A stretch of DNA of 64,000 nucleotides from NCBI GenBank assembly GCA_964536375.1, contig CAZHXF010000012.1:1-64000 (forward strand), in the 5' to 3' direction. A program made the translations under genes and the position numbers. The notes beneath the pieces are model-generated. The model ran no database searches. It was given only the letters and a program-made list of their open reading frames with translations, and was not told the origin of the DNA. Below are positions 26,782-35,848 of the stretch, in pieces; the first letter of the stretch is position 1; every line of letters starts with the position of its first letter. The stretch comes from Desulfuromonas sp964536375 (GTDB lineage: Bacteria > Desulfobacterota > Desulfuromonadia > Desulfuromonadales > Desulfuromonadaceae).

Positions 26782-27899
26782 AGGTTATTGAGAAAATCAA
26801 CCACATAGGGGGTGAATTTTTCCGGTTCCACCAAAAAAGAATCGTGACCATAATCAGATTCTATCAGGTGATATGTCGCCGGTTTTTGTTGGCGCTGCAG
26901 CTCGGTAACAACCTCTTGCGTCTGTTCGGGGCGATAGAGCCAATCGGAAGTAAAGGCGAACCACAGCGATGAGCACACCAGTGGCTCCAGCGCTTCTTCC
27001 AAGCTTTCGCTAGCCCAAGCCACATCGTACAAATCCAGTGCCTTGGCTAAATAGAGAAAAGAGTTACAGTCAAAGCGCGCCGGAAAACTGTTGCCGTTGT
27101 ACTCCAGATAGCGCTCCACTTCAAATTGACCAAAGAAATCAAATAAGCCATCGCGAGCGGAAAAGCGGCGTCCGAATTTCATCGCCATGGATTCTTCAGA
27201 TAAAAACGAAATGTGACCAACGGCGCGCGCCAGAGAAAATCCACTCATCGGCGGGTGTTCCGGCTTGTAGTTCCCTTTTTTCCACAGGGGATCATTATAT
27301 ATTGCCTGGCGTGCCAGAGCATTAAGAGCTATTGCCATGGGCGAGGTACGCCCGGTCCCGGCGATAGGGATAATTGATTGCACCATTTCTGGATAGAGGA
27401 TCGCCCACTCCAGGGCCTGCATAGCTCCCATACTGCCACCGATAACGGTAACAATTTTTTTAACACCAATAATATCAAGCAGCAGTTTTTGCGCGCGCAC
27501 CATATCACGCACCATAACCATGGGAAACTTCAGGCGGTAAGGACGCCCCGTTGCCGGATTGATACTGGTTGGCCCGGTAGAGCCCTTACAGGAGCCGATA
27601 ACATTGGAGCAGATGACACAGTACTTATCCGTGTCCAACACTTTACCCGGTCCAATCAAGTTATCCCACCAACCAGGCTTACGATCGTCGACGCTGTTGT
27701 ACCCGGCGGCATGAGCATCACCAGTCCAGGCGTGGGTAACGATTACAGCATTGGTACCAGCAGCATTTAACTCGCCATAACTCTCATAGGCCAGAATCAG
27801 CGGACCGAGCAAACGCCCACTTTCCAGGCGCAGTTCCTCGTCAATCGTCACATATTTGGTTGTTACCAGATCAGTGGCTGCATCCAAATCAAACTCCAA
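26778..27899 (-). CDS. metX: Homoserine O-acetyltransferase
   Basis: An enzyme of about 370 residues with the alpha/beta-hydrolase fold that acetylates homoserine in methionine synthesis. The nucleophile Ser lies in VIGGSMGAMQALEW; the catalytic Asp and His are in the C-terminal part (FAFTSDWLYRPEQT and ESDYGHDSFLVEPE). ACSNVIGSCKGSTGP-like SNVIGSCKGSTGPTSINP is diagnostic. The first codon is TTG either way: TTG at 27899 or TTG at 27887, the latter with GGAG six bases upstream. Controlled by a SAM-I riboswitch. Confidence 0.95.
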   Translation of the reverse strand: MEFDLDAATDLVTTKYVTIDEELRLESGRLLGPLILAYESYGELNAAGTNAVIVTHAWTGDAHAAGYNSVDDRKPGWWDNLIGPGKVLDTDKYCVICSNVIGSCKGSTGPTSINPATGRPYRLKFPMVMVRDMVRAQKLLLDIIGVKKIVTVIGGSMGAMQALEWAILYPEMVQSIIPIAGTGRTSPMAIALNALARQAIYNDPLWKKGNYKPEHPPMSGFSLARAVGHISFLSEESMAMKFGRRFSARDGLFDFFGQFEVERYLEYNGNSFPARFDCNSFLYLAKALDLYDVAWASESLEEALEPLVCSSLWFAFTSDWLYRPEQTQEVVTELQRQQKPATYHLIESDYGHDSFLVEPEKFTPYVVDFLNNL

Positions 27900-27928
27900 C
27901 TATGCTGCTTCAGGTATAAAGCAAACAC

Positions 27929-27959
27929 AAAAAAACCCTACTCAAATAGATGAGCAGGG
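27929..27959 (-). terminator. Riboswitch-controlled terminator in the metX leader
   Basis: Minus-strand CCCTGCTCA and TGAGTAGGG form a stem followed by seven T. It lies between the SAM-I aptamer and metX, the expected site for SAM-dependent premature termination. Confidence 0.85.
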
Positions 27960-27983
27960 CCTTGCGAATACGCGATTTAATAC

Positions 27984-28113
27984 GGGTATCGTAAGACTCC
28001 GTCTCATCTTCCCCCCGCTACCGGAGGTTGGAATTAGCACCTGACATCCCTTGCGGAACCGGTTGCTGTGGTTTCAAAGGGCCAATCCCTCCACCACTCG
28101 AGATAACACGTTG
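27984..28113 (-). promoter_or_regulatory. SAM-I (S-box) riboswitch upstream of metX
   Basis: Minus-strand sequence carries the S-box landmarks in order: GTTATCTCGAG, GTGGAGGGATTGGCCC (28079-28092 holds most of it), TGAAACCACAGCAACC, and GGTGCTAATTCC (28031-28041). These are the conserved joining and internal-loop segments of the SAM-I aptamer. High SAM would favour the downstream terminator and shut off metX. Confidence 0.95.
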
Positions 28114-28126
28114 TCGATGTAAATAT

Positions 28127-28155
28127 AAACTAGAGTATAGCACCAAACTTGTCAA
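28127..28155 (-). promoter_or_regulatory. Promoter of the metX riboswitch transcript
   Basis: Perfect -35 TTGACA (28150-28155) with a weak -10 TAGTTT (28127-28132), 17 bases apart on the minus strand, placing the start just ahead of the aptamer. Confidence 0.5.
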
Positions 28156-28262
28156 TGCCCTTAAAAACACATGCGTTTACATTTTTTCAAAACAGTTATT
28201 GTGTTCAGCGGATTAAAAAGTGATAGTTGTCTCCAGATTGTCCCAATTGAGGAGAGTAAACC

Positions 28263-29231
28263 TTGCAAAACAGAAATACACAATCTTTAGGTGCAAGTAC
28301 CAGCAAGAGTAAAGAAGTCCCAATGTGGAGCTATTTCTTACTGATACTGCCCCCACTGTTCTGGGCAGGAAACTCAGTGCTAGCCCGTGGCATTGCTACA
28401 TTAATTCCACCAGTAACTATGTCCTTTTGGCGCTGGTTTCTGGCGCTAGCTATTTTACTACCGTTCACTTGGCGCCAGACATACAGAGACTTACCCCTGA
28501 TAAAACAACACTGGAAAATCATTCTCGCGCTAGGAACCTTTGGTATCGCATCATTTAACACGCTGCTCTATACCGCAGCCCACACCACCACCGCGCTAAA
28601 CATTGCGTTAACACAGTCGGTAATGCCGGTAGTAATCGTAATGATAAGTTTTATCTTTTACCGTGAGCGCATAACAGCACTGCAATTTGGTTCCATTGTG
28701 TTGTGTATGCTGGGTGCCGGATACATTGTCATTCGTGGTGACTGGCAGCGGCTAGCGCACCTGCAATTTGTCAGCGGCGACTTATTGATGTTACTGGCCG
28801 TAGTTCTATATGCCCTATACTCTGTGTTACTGCGCCAACGACCGCCGATTCATCAGTTAAGTTTTTTGACCGCGACATTCAGCGTTGGTGTCGTGCTATT
28901 GCTCCCAGTGTACATCTGGGAAATGCAACAGGTGCCGCTACCACAACTGACTCAACCCATAGTGATCAGCCTGACCTATTTAGCCCTGTTACCTTCCATC
29001 GCCTCCTACCTGCTATGGAACAAAGGTGTGCACCAGATCGGTGCCAATCGCGCCGGCTTGTTTATCAACCTTATTCCATTATTTGCTTCGGTACTGGCAG
29101 TGTTGTTTTTACATGAAAAATTTCAGCTCTATCACACGGTGGGAATAATACTGATTACAACAGGATTAGTAAGTTTCAATTTGTTGGCCTGGCGCAAAAA
29201 AACGCTAACTAATCGCAACAATAAGCGTTAA
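28263..29231 (+). CDS. EamA/DMT-family inner-membrane transporter
   Basis: A 322-residue exporter of the drug/metabolite superfamily with about ten hydrophobic helices in two EamA repeats. Family signatures include LILPPLFWAGNSVLARGI at the start and IGANRAGLFINLIPLFASVLAVLFLHE near the end. The substrate is unknown; many relatives export amino acids or metabolites. The start is a TTG at 28263 preceded by GAGGAGAG; an ATG at 28323 with a poorer site is the alternative. Its stop overlaps the ygjP-like stop on the other strand. Confidence 0.85.
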   Translation: MQNRNTQSLGASTSKSKEVPMWSYFLLILPPLFWAGNSVLARGIATLIPPVTMSFWRWFLALAILLPFTWRQTYRDLPLIKQHWKIILALGTFGIASFNTLLYTAAHTTTALNIALTQSVMPVVIVMISFIFYRERITALQFGSIVLCMLGAGYIVIRGDWQRLAHLQFVSGDLLMLLAVVLYALYSVLLRQRPPIHQLSFLTATFSVGVVLLLPVYIWEMQQVPLPQLTQPIVISLTYLALLPSIASYLLWNKGVHQIGANRAGLFINLIPLFASVLAVLFLHEKFQLYHTVGIILITTGLVSFNLLAWRKKTLTNRNNKR

Positions 29232-29959
29232 CTAGTAAGCGGAATAGCATTCAACTGGGCACGCTGGAGCTGCCAGTCTGGCAAATACTGATCCAGCAAC
29301 GCATAAAACCGCCTATTATGAGATGATTCGAGCAAATGCAGCAACTCGTGTACAACTACGTATTCCAGACAGGAAGGCGCTCTTTTTACCAATTCAAGAT
29401 TAATTCTTATCTTGGCAGTATTCGGGGTACAACTCCCCCATCTGGTTTTCATTTTACGCACCTTGACTTGCGCACACTTAACTTTTAGCACCTCTTGCCA
29501 ATTTTTCAGTAATGGCGGCAAGAGGATCAGCAACTGCTGACGATACCACCGCTCCAACATTATTTGCGGTGGTATTTTCCGGCTACCAAGCTGCACCAAA
29601 ATCTCCTTTTCTCGCGGCATCAAACTGACCATTGCAGACACATTACTATCCGCCACCACCCGCAAACTATAGCGCTGTCCTTGAAAGCAGCAACCCTCGT
29701 CATCTGGCTGCAAATCCGCTAAATTGCGCTGACGGAGCTGTATTTTTTGCTGCTGTTTTTTAATCCAGCCCAATTTGGCAGCAACAAAAACGGCAATATT
29801 TGCCTGCGGCATACCTTGGGGAGCAGAAACTTTAACAGTGCCGTGGGGTGAGTACACCCGCAGATAGATGTGTTTAATTCTTTTGCTTGCCAGCTCAATA
29901 TCGAGACCGTGCAACCTGAGTTGTCTTACTTGGCTACTAATTTTTGCCGGCAATATCAT
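29228..29959 (-). CDS. YgjP/DUF45-type zinc metallopeptidase
   Basis: A 243-residue protein of the YgjP-like (M48-related, WLM) family. The zinc motif HELLHLLESSHNRRF (HExxH plus the third ligand) is near the C-terminus, preceded by the family hallmark KMKTRWGSC and by RIKHIYLRVYSPHGTVKVSAPQG. The start was placed at the ATG at 29959, 31 bases past tolB, because longer versions overlap tolB and lack family sequence. Its partner or substrate is unknown. Last gene of the tol operon. Confidence 0.8.
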   Translation of the reverse strand: MILPAKISSQVRQLRLHGLDIELASKRIKHIYLRVYSPHGTVKVSAPQGMPQANIAVFVAAKLGWIKKQQQKIQLRQRNLADLQPDDEGCCFQGQRYSLRVVADSNVSAMVSLMPREKEILVQLGSRKIPPQIMLERWYRQQLLILLPPLLKNWQEVLKVKCAQVKVRKMKTRWGSCTPNTAKIRINLELVKRAPSCLEYVVVHELLHLLESSHNRRFYALLDQYLPDWQLQRAQLNAIPLTS

Positions 29960-29990
29960 GGTAATTAATCGCGAACCAACTGGCGGATAA

Positions 29991-31316
29991 TTACCATGTT
30001 GTTGACCAAGCGGGGTGGCTGCAATTTGAGCTACCGTCGGTAATACGCCGCTGACCACTTCCGTCTGCGCGCATAATATACAGAACCTTTTTACCGGAGA
30101 CATCATTAGAATAGACTACAAAGCGACTATCCGGGCTCCAACGTGGATGTTCTTTATTGCCCGCGCCATAAGTCAACTGGCGCTCGTCACTGCCATCGGG
30201 ATGAATACTAAACAGATTGAACACCCCGTCCTCTAAGCGACTGAATATTATCCACTGACCATCTGCACTCCATGCCGGAGTTGCATTGTAGCGCCCGGCA
30301 TAAGTCAGGCGTCGCACCTGGCTGCTCAGGGTATCTGCAATAAAAATATTCGGGTTACCCTGACGATCGGAAACAAAAGCTAATTGGTCCCCAATTGGAT
30401 TCCAACTGGGATCTACATCGATACCCCAAGATTTTGTCACCCGTTTGTGAATTTTGCCATTCAAACCAATAAAATAGATTTCAGCATTACCATCGCGGGA
30501 CAGCGTCAGAGCCAGCTCTTTACCATCATGGCGATAGCGCCCGGCGATATTTAACCCTTTATAGTGAGATATCTGCGCCTCTCGACCAGTGTATATCTCT
30601 TTACGGTACAGATCGGGGTTACCCTGACGATACGAGGTGAAAATAAGTTCACGCCCAAGAGGAGAGAAATCAGGATTCAGCACCAGATTACCGTGATTAG
30701 TGATACGTTTGCTGTCGTAACCATCTGATTCGGCAAGATATAATTCTTTGTTGCCGCTGCGATCTGAAATAAAGGCGATGCGGGTGTTGAAACAACCCTT
30801 TGTACCCGTAAGCACCTCAATGATCTGATCGGCAAAACTGTGCACCATCCGCCGCACTTCATAGGTTTGCCCCCGATAGTTATGCCCAATCAGCAGGCGT
30901 CTATCGACCACATCAAACAGACGCAGTTGCAACTCCAGCTGGGTACCATTGCGTCTATAACTGCCCTTTAACAGCAGCTGCGCGCCGAGCAAGCGCCACT
31001 GCGGGAAATTTACATCGACACTGTGTGGTGTAATTCGTGTAGCGTCATCTAAAAAGGCCTTTTCGGACACAAATTCAAATAGTCCGGTCAGGTCGAGATC
31101 GCTACGCAGAACATTGTGGATAGTATCTGCCAGTTGCTTATCGCCAGTGGAGAGAGGCAATACGCGCACGTGCGCCAGGGGTATGCTCTGACGCCCCGGG
31201 GTATTGATAACAATCTCTTTAGCGTTAGCAATGCTGCCAGCACCAAGCAGAGGCACTAACAACAAACTAAGCACGTACAGCGCTGTTAATTTAATAGCAA
31301 TTTTTACCTGCATCAT
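29991..31316 (-). CDS. tolB: Tol-Pal system translocation protein TolB
   Basis: A 441-residue periplasmic protein with an N-terminal signal segment, a small alpha/beta domain (to about residue 165) and a six-bladed beta-propeller of repeated blades such as IAFISDRSGNKELYLAE, LIFTSYRQGNPDLY and LAFVSDRQGNPNIF. It links Pal and the outer membrane to the TolQRA motor during constriction. ATGA overlap with tolA upstream shows coupled translation. A pal gene is not next to it. Confidence 0.95.
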   Translation of the reverse strand: MMQVKIAIKLTALYVLSLLLVPLLGAGSIANAKEIVINTPGRQSIPLAHVRVLPLSTGDKQLADTIHNVLRSDLDLTGLFEFVSEKAFLDDATRITPHSVDVNFPQWRLLGAQLLLKGSYRRNGTQLELQLRLFDVVDRRLLIGHNYRGQTYEVRRMVHSFADQIIEVLTGTKGCFNTRIAFISDRSGNKELYLAESDGYDSKRITNHGNLVLNPDFSPLGRELIFTSYRQGNPDLYRKEIYTGREAQISHYKGLNIAGRYRHDGKELALTLSRDGNAEIYFIGLNGKIHKRVTKSWGIDVDPSWNPIGDQLAFVSDRQGNPNIFIADTLSSQVRRLTYAGRYNATPAWSADGQWIIFSRLEDGVFNLFSIHPDGSDERQLTYGAGNKEHPRWSPDSRFVVYSNDVSGKKVLYIMRADGSGQRRITDGSSNCSHPAWSTTW

Positions 31317-32152
31317 CGAGCTAAAAGCTCCTTAGGGTCGAAAGTTATGATTAATTCCAGTTGTTCTTCTGGCGCACTGGGCAGTTGTTGTAACTGCTGA
31401 ACCGCGCGTTTAATGCTGGCATCGAAAAAGCTATCCCCCGATGATGAGAGAAGCTCACTATAGATTAGGCGCCCATTGCGATCATAGCGCAGCAGCATTT
31501 TGCCCACCAAGCCACGTTGCCAGTAGTGACTCGGTAAAGACCAGGCTGCGGACAGATAGGTTTTTATCCAACTGCTAAAATCCACTCCAGCCTGTGCGCC
31601 GCTGCCCCCGACCACCCCCACTGGTGCAGTTGTAGCTGGTGTCTGCGTATGGGCTAAATTATTCAACTCCTGTTTCAACGCTGCTATGCGCTGCTTGCGC
31701 CGCATCTGTTCAATTGCATCGAGAGGATTGCTCACTGCAACAGGTTTCACAACTTTGGCGGTAGGACGTTTTTCTGCTGTTTTAGCGGCAGGTTCTACCT
31801 TCTTGCTCTCTAGCGGTAACTGAACTTTTTTAGCCACCTTAACAATTTTTTGGGGGGTGACTACCTGTTTGCTAACAGCTTTGGATATAATTTTTTGTTC
31901 CGGCTTTCTAGGAGAGTTTGCTTTTTTAATTACTACGGCATCAGGTCGCCCAGAGCGTGGTTTAGTAACCGGTTTTTGTAGCAAATCGACAAAATAAACT
32001 GGTTTCTTAATTGGAGGATACTTCGGCAACAGGTAGCCACCTAACAAGGCAACCAGCACCAGATGCAGCACAATTGATACTATCAACATGCGCCCTATGC
32101 CGCTGTTATCACTGAGCTGTGAATATCTTGATTTATTGATAGGGTGCAACAT
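31313..32152 (-). CDS. tolA: TolA/TonB-type envelope protein
   Basis: A 279-residue inner-membrane-anchored protein: one N-terminal helix (LIVSIVLHLVLVALLGGYLL), a long Lys/Pro/Ala-rich periplasmic stalk, and a C-terminal TonB/TolA-like domain (WSLPSHYWQRGLVGKMLLRYDRNGRLIYSELLSSSGD). It transmits force from TolQR to TolB/Pal. Start at the ATG at 32152, which AAAGG precedes. Position in tolQ-tolR-tolA-tolB supports TolA over TonB. Confidence 0.88.
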   Translation of the reverse strand: MLHPINKSRYSQLSDNSGIGRMLIVSIVLHLVLVALLGGYLLPKYPPIKKPVYFVDLLQKPVTKPRSGRPDAVVIKKANSPRKPEQKIISKAVSKQVVTPQKIVKVAKKVQLPLESKKVEPAAKTAEKRPTAKVVKPVAVSNPLDAIEQMRRKQRIAALKQELNNLAHTQTPATTAPVGVVGGSGAQAGVDFSSWIKTYLSAAWSLPSHYWQRGLVGKMLLRYDRNGRLIYSELLSSSGDSFFDASIKRAVQQLQQLPSAPEEQLELIITFDPKELLAR

Positions 32153-32178
32153 ATACAACCTTTAGGCGCTTTTGGGCT

Positions 32179-32598
32179 TTATTGTTCTGGTTCCATGGCT
32201 ACCATCCCGAGGCGAGTAACACCTGCGCGCCTGATTGCGGCCAACACCCTGACTACCTGCTGGTAACGCACTACCTTGTCAGCCTCGAGATAAACCTGTT
32301 TATCCTGCTGCTGATGGAGGATCTGTTGCAAGACGGCGACCAGTTTTTCCGGCGTTGCTATCTGCTGCTTGTCCACGAATATTTGACCGTGACTATCAAT
32401 ACTGACAATCACCGACTGCTGAGCAGCGTCAAGATTAGGCGCCTGGCTCACCTCAGGCAACTCAACATCAACCCCTTTTTCCAACATTGGTGCTGTTACC
32501 ATGAAAATAATTAGCAACACCAGCATGACATCCACAAATGGCGTTACATTTATTTGAGATAGTGAACTACGGCGTTGTCTCGAAGCTACCTCCATCAA
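32179..32598 (-). CDS. tolR: TolR (ExbD-family) motor protein
   Basis: A 139-residue protein with one membrane helix (INVTPFVDVMLVLLIIFMVTAPML) carrying the conserved Asp that takes protons with TolQ, and a periplasmic ExbD/TolR domain. Its ATG overlaps the tolQ stop by four bases. Confidence 0.95.
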   Translation of the reverse strand: MMEVASRQRRSSLSQINVTPFVDVMLVLLIIFMVTAPMLEKGVDVELPEVSQAPNLDAAQQSVIVSIDSHGQIFVDKQQIATPEKLVAVLQQILHQQQDKQVYLEADKVVRYQQVVRVLAAIRRAGVTRLGMVAMEPEQ

Positions 32599-33269
32599 TC
32601 CCTCCGCACCATATATTCGACAATATTAAGAAATTCCTGGCTGAAGTTATCCATCTCACCAATCAGAATATTTACTTTATTGAGAAAGTGGTTATAGGCA
32701 ACTACTGCCGGAATAGCTGCTATCAAACCAATTGCAGTGGCAATCAACGCCTCAGAAATGCCCGGAGCAACTACGGCCAACGAGGCACTACCCATCTTGC
32801 TGATACCATGGAAAGATCCCATTATCCCCCACACCGTACCGAATAAACCGATAAATGGCGCGGTTGAACCTGTTGTTGCCAAAAATGTCAGATATTTTTC
32901 CAGGCGGTAAGTCTCCTTAGTACTGGCACGGCGCAACGCCCTAGAGACATTATCGGCAGCACTCAGTCCGGCAGTAAAACTCTGAACCTCACTGTCGTTT
33001 TGCACACGCTGTACTTTCAACAGCTCCTGATACCCTTCGCGAAACAATGATGTCAGCGGAGAATCCGGGTACTGTTTAAGATCTTGTGCTACAGCATCAA
33101 GACGCTTTTTACTCCAGAATGCCTCAAGAAAAGCATCAGAATCACGCATCGCCCGTTGGATCACCCTGATTTTATAGAGAATGATGGTCCATGAAACTAC
33201 TGAAAAATAGACAAGAATTAGCAAGACCAGTTTAACGACTGGTCCAGCGTTCCAGATTAGTTCTAGCAC
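32595..33269 (-). CDS. tolQ: TolQ (ExbB/MotA-family) motor protein
   Basis: A 224-residue inner-membrane proton-channel protein with three helices. The second and third helices (YLTFLATTGSTAPFIGLFGTVWGIM and ISEALIATAIGLIAAIPAVVAYNHF) have the family's Thr and Pro-Gly features. First gene of the tol operon, with a strong promoter about 55 bases upstream. Confidence 0.96.
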   Translation of the reverse strand: MLELIWNAGPVVKLVLLILVYFSVVSWTIILYKIRVIQRAMRDSDAFLEAFWSKKRLDAVAQDLKQYPDSPLTSLFREGYQELLKVQRVQNDSEVQSFTAGLSAADNVSRALRRASTKETYRLEKYLTFLATTGSTAPFIGLFGTVWGIMGSFHGISKMGSASLAVVAPGISEALIATAIGLIAAIPAVVAYNHFLNKVNILIGEMDNFSQEFLNIVEYMVRRD

Positions 33270-33322
33270 GGCAATGTATCTCCTCAGTTAACTGGATAAT
33301 ATGGAGGGTATTTATGTGGCAG

Positions 33323-33351
33323 ATTATCAATGATCGCTTGCGGCAAGTCAA
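33323..33351 (-). promoter_or_regulatory. Promoter of tolQ-tolR-tolA-tolB
   Basis: -35 TTGACT (33346-33351), 17 bases, -10 GATAAT (33323-33328) on the minus strand; spacing and hexamers are close to consensus. Confidence 0.7.
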
Positions 33352-33375
33352 TCATCATACTAAATAAGCTTTTCA

Positions 33376-34134
33376 CTAAGCACTACCAGACATCCCGGTG
33401 TGCTTTTCTAGCTGACGCAGACAGCGCCGGGCGTAGTCGCCACTGCTTGCCCTAGGCAACCCGCTATCGGTCAAGCTGCGCACAGCGTAACTGCGCAGAG
33501 ATTCAATATCGTCAACATCTTGCCACTGATGCAGCTGGGTATAACTGCAACCGGCATGCTGCGCCTGATGTTTGGTTTGCTTCAATACCAGATTACTGCT
33601 CCAGCTGATATCCCTGAACAGCTGTGGGCATGTTCTGCTGCAACCAAGCAATACATAACCACCGTCAGCTGCTGGAATGGTTATTACAGCGTATTGCGCC
33701 AGCATGGCAAAAACCTCAGTTATCCACACCACTGGCAAATCAGGACTATCGGTACCGATTACACACACCCGTTGTGTTCCGCGCTGCCACTGGATGGCAA
33801 ACATGCGCTGCAAACGCTGACCCAGATCACCATCACCCTGAGCACACAACTCAACATCAGGAAAATGGTGACGAAAATAATCACGATCACCACTATAACA
33901 GAGCACGATTGGGAGCTTTAACTTGCGCACGCTCCTCAAAGTATCAGCCTGACTCAAAGCGTAGAAAATTGCCGCCTGGCTGGCGGTTAATGGCGGGGTC
34001 AAACGAGTTTTAACTTGCCCCGGCAGGGGTTGTTTAGCAAAGATAAGCAACACATGCTGGTCTAATTTTCCACAGAACAGGGCGTTTTCCGCAGTAAAAT
34101 CATAGTTATGAACAATTTTTTCCACAGCTACCAA
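33376..34134 (-). CDS. TIGR04282/DUF2064-family glycosyltransferase-like protein
   Basis: A 252-residue protein with a GT-A nucleotide-sugar transferase-like fold: LLIFAKQPLPGQVKTRLTPPL near residue 30, VIGTDSPDLP, and ITIPAADGGYVLLG. Family members occur in gene sets for modified sugars and arsenosugars, but most are uncharacterised, and no such set is seen here. The start is uncertain: TTG at 34134 or GTG at 34125, the latter with AAGG at a normal distance. It begins two bases after the folE2 stop, so it is expressed with queC and folE2. Confidence 0.75.
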   Translation of the reverse strand: MVAVEKIVHNYDFTAENALFCGKLDQHVLLIFAKQPLPGQVKTRLTPPLTASQAAIFYALSQADTLRSVRKLKLPIVLCYSGDRDYFRHHFPDVELCAQGDGDLGQRLQRMFAIQWQRGTQRVCVIGTDSPDLPVVWITEVFAMLAQYAVITIPAADGGYVLLGCSRTCPQLFRDISWSSNLVLKQTKHQAQHAGCSYTQLHQWQDVDDIESLRSYAVRSLTDSGLPRASSGDYARRCLRQLEKHTGMSGSA

Positions 34135-34136
34135 CC

Positions 34137-34919
34137 TTAGCGTTTATATTCCAGGGTAGCGTAGGCGGAATGATTGTGAATAGATTCAAAATTTTCACAT
34201 TCAACACAGAACCAGGTTACGGCCGGTTGATTTTTCAAGGTTTCAGTAACACTGCGCACAATATCTTCGACAAACATTGGATTTTCATAGGCCTGTTCAG
34301 TGACTGCCTTTTCGTCTTCCCTCTTTAGCAACGAGTACACCGGAGCACTACCACATTGTTCTATCCAAGCGATTAAATCCTCAATCCACACCATCTTGTG
34401 TGCACGGATGGACACAGTCACACAACTGCGTTGATTGTGCGCACCATAGTCGCTAATTTCCTTAGAACACGGACACAACGAGGTCATAGGGACTTTAACT
34501 TCTAAGACAAAATCCTTTTTTTCACGCAGCGATCCTATAAAGCGGCACTCGTAAGCCATTAAACCTTTAGCACCAGAGACTGGCGCTTGCTTTTCAATAA
34601 AATAGGAAAAACTAAGTTCCATATGAGCGCAATCCGAGCCTAGTCGATCCTTCATCTCCTGCAGGATAATATCCATATTAAGGAAGGTTATTTCACCGCG
34701 ATAATGATTTAGTATCTCCAAAAAACGGCTCATATGGGCGCCCTTAAACTGGTGGGGCAGCTCCACATACATGTTTACATCAGCTACTGTGTGTTGGCGG
34801 ACATGATTTTTATCCAGAACCACAATGGGATAGCGCACCCCTTTTACCCCAACTTTATCAATAGCAATGTTCCGGGTATCTTGTGATTGCTGCATGTCGG
34901 GCATATTACTATTTGGCAT
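34137..34919 (-). CDS. folE2: GTP cyclohydrolase FolE2
   Basis: A 260-residue type IB GTP cyclohydrolase that opens GTP to dihydroneopterin triphosphate, the entry to both folate and queuosine. Visible features are VPMTSLCPCSKEISDYGAHNQRS with the metal-binding Cys, and ENPMFVEDIVRSV with a conserved Glu. Type IB enzymes can use metals other than zinc. Start chosen at 34919 with GGAG seven bases upstream; it overlaps the queC stop by 11 bases, so the pair is coupled. Confidence 0.94.
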   Translation of the reverse strand: MPNSNMPDMQQSQDTRNIAIDKVGVKGVRYPIVVLDKNHVRQHTVADVNMYVELPHQFKGAHMSRFLEILNHYRGEITFLNMDIILQEMKDRLGSDCAHMELSFSYFIEKQAPVSGAKGLMAYECRFIGSLREKKDFVLEVKVPMTSLCPCSKEISDYGAHNQRSCVTVSIRAHKMVWIEDLIAWIEQCGSAPVYSLLKREDEKAVTEQAYENPMFVEDIVRSVTETLKNQPAVTWFCVECENFESIHNHSAYATLEYKR

Positions 34920-35604
34920 GCGTTTGCTCCACATAATGGACAGGATCTTGGAAACCGGCCTCAGCAAATCCTTTTAGGCGTAACACACAGGAATCGCAGT
35001 GACCGCAGGCATAACCTTCGGGACTTGGATCATAGCAAGAGTGCGTCATTGAGTAGTCCACGCCCAATTTCGTTCCCTGTTGAATAATTTGGGCTTTGGT
35101 CAGATCTATCAGAGGGGTACGTATTTTATATTGTTCAACACCAGCAACTGCTGCCTTGGTCGCTAAATTGGCCATAGCTTCAAAGGCAACAATGAATTCT
35201 GGTCTACAGTCGGGATAGCCTGAATAATCCACAGCGTTAACCCCGATGTAAATATCGAAAATATTCAGGACTTCTGCCCAGGCTAAAGCATAGGAAAGGA
35301 AAATAGTGTTACGTGCCGGGACATAGGTAACCGGAATTTCATCATCCAATGGACGATCTTTAGGTACAGCAATGTCTGCGGTAAGAGCACTGCCACCCAT
35401 CTGTTTAAGATCGATATTAACCACTATATGGCGTTGTGCACCAGCCAGAAGAGCATATTTCTTGGCTTTTTCCAGCTCAACACTATGGCGTTGACCATAT
35501 GCAAAACTCAAGGCAATGGGGGTAAAACCATCGGCTCTAGCTAATGCCAAACAAGTTGTTGAATCCAAACCACTACTGTACAGAACCAACGCATTTTTGT
35601 TCAT
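34909..35604 (-). CDS. queC: 7-cyano-7-deazaguanine (preQ0) synthase QueC
   Basis: A 231-residue enzyme converting 7-carboxy-7-deazaguanine to preQ0 with ATP and ammonia on the way to queuosine. The PP-loop near the N-terminus reads SSGLDSTT where SGGxDS is usual, and the zinc site is CYDPSPEGYACGHCDSC. Neighbour folE2 supplies the pathway's first step; queD and queE are not in the window. Confidence 0.95.
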   Translation of the reverse strand: MNKNALVLYSSGLDSTTCLALARADGFTPIALSFAYGQRHSVELEKAKKYALLAGAQRHIVVNIDLKQMGGSALTADIAVPKDRPLDDEIPVTYVPARNTIFLSYALAWAEVLNIFDIYIGVNAVDYSGYPDCRPEFIVAFEAMANLATKAAVAGVEQYKIRTPLIDLTKAQIIQQGTKLGVDYSMTHSCYDPSPEGYACGHCDSCVLRLKGFAEAGFQDPVHYVEQTHAK

Positions 35605-35645
35605 CTAGATCTTCCTTGTTGCAGGTTTATTTGTTTTGCAGAGCA

Positions 35646-35675
35646 ATTATCATGACTTAAATGGTCAAAGGTCAA
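35646..35675 (-). promoter_or_regulatory. Promoter of queC-folE2
   Basis: -35 TTGACC (35670-35675) and -10 GATAAT (35646-35651) on the minus strand, 18 bases apart, about 40 bases before queC. No preQ1 riboswitch was recognised. Confidence 0.5.
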
Positions 35676-35783
35676 GAAGCTTTGTTATCATAGCGCACGG
35701 ACAATCTTTATTTGATAACATATCGAGATCTATAAATATAGAGCTAGTGACGTAATTTGGTAGCCACTACCAGCTAATTAAAC

Positions 35784-35817
35784 AACAGGCCCATCGACAA
35801 AAATCAATGGGCCCGTT
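35784..35817 (-). terminator. Terminator after the GntR-family regulator
   Basis: GGCCCAT and ATGGGCC form the core stem of an inverted repeat around an A-rich loop, followed on the minus strand by a moderately T-rich GTTGTTTAATT. It lies about 30 bases past the regulator stop. Confidence 0.65.
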
Positions 35818-35848
35818 ATCTTGACTAGTAATTTATGTTAAAGGGCAA

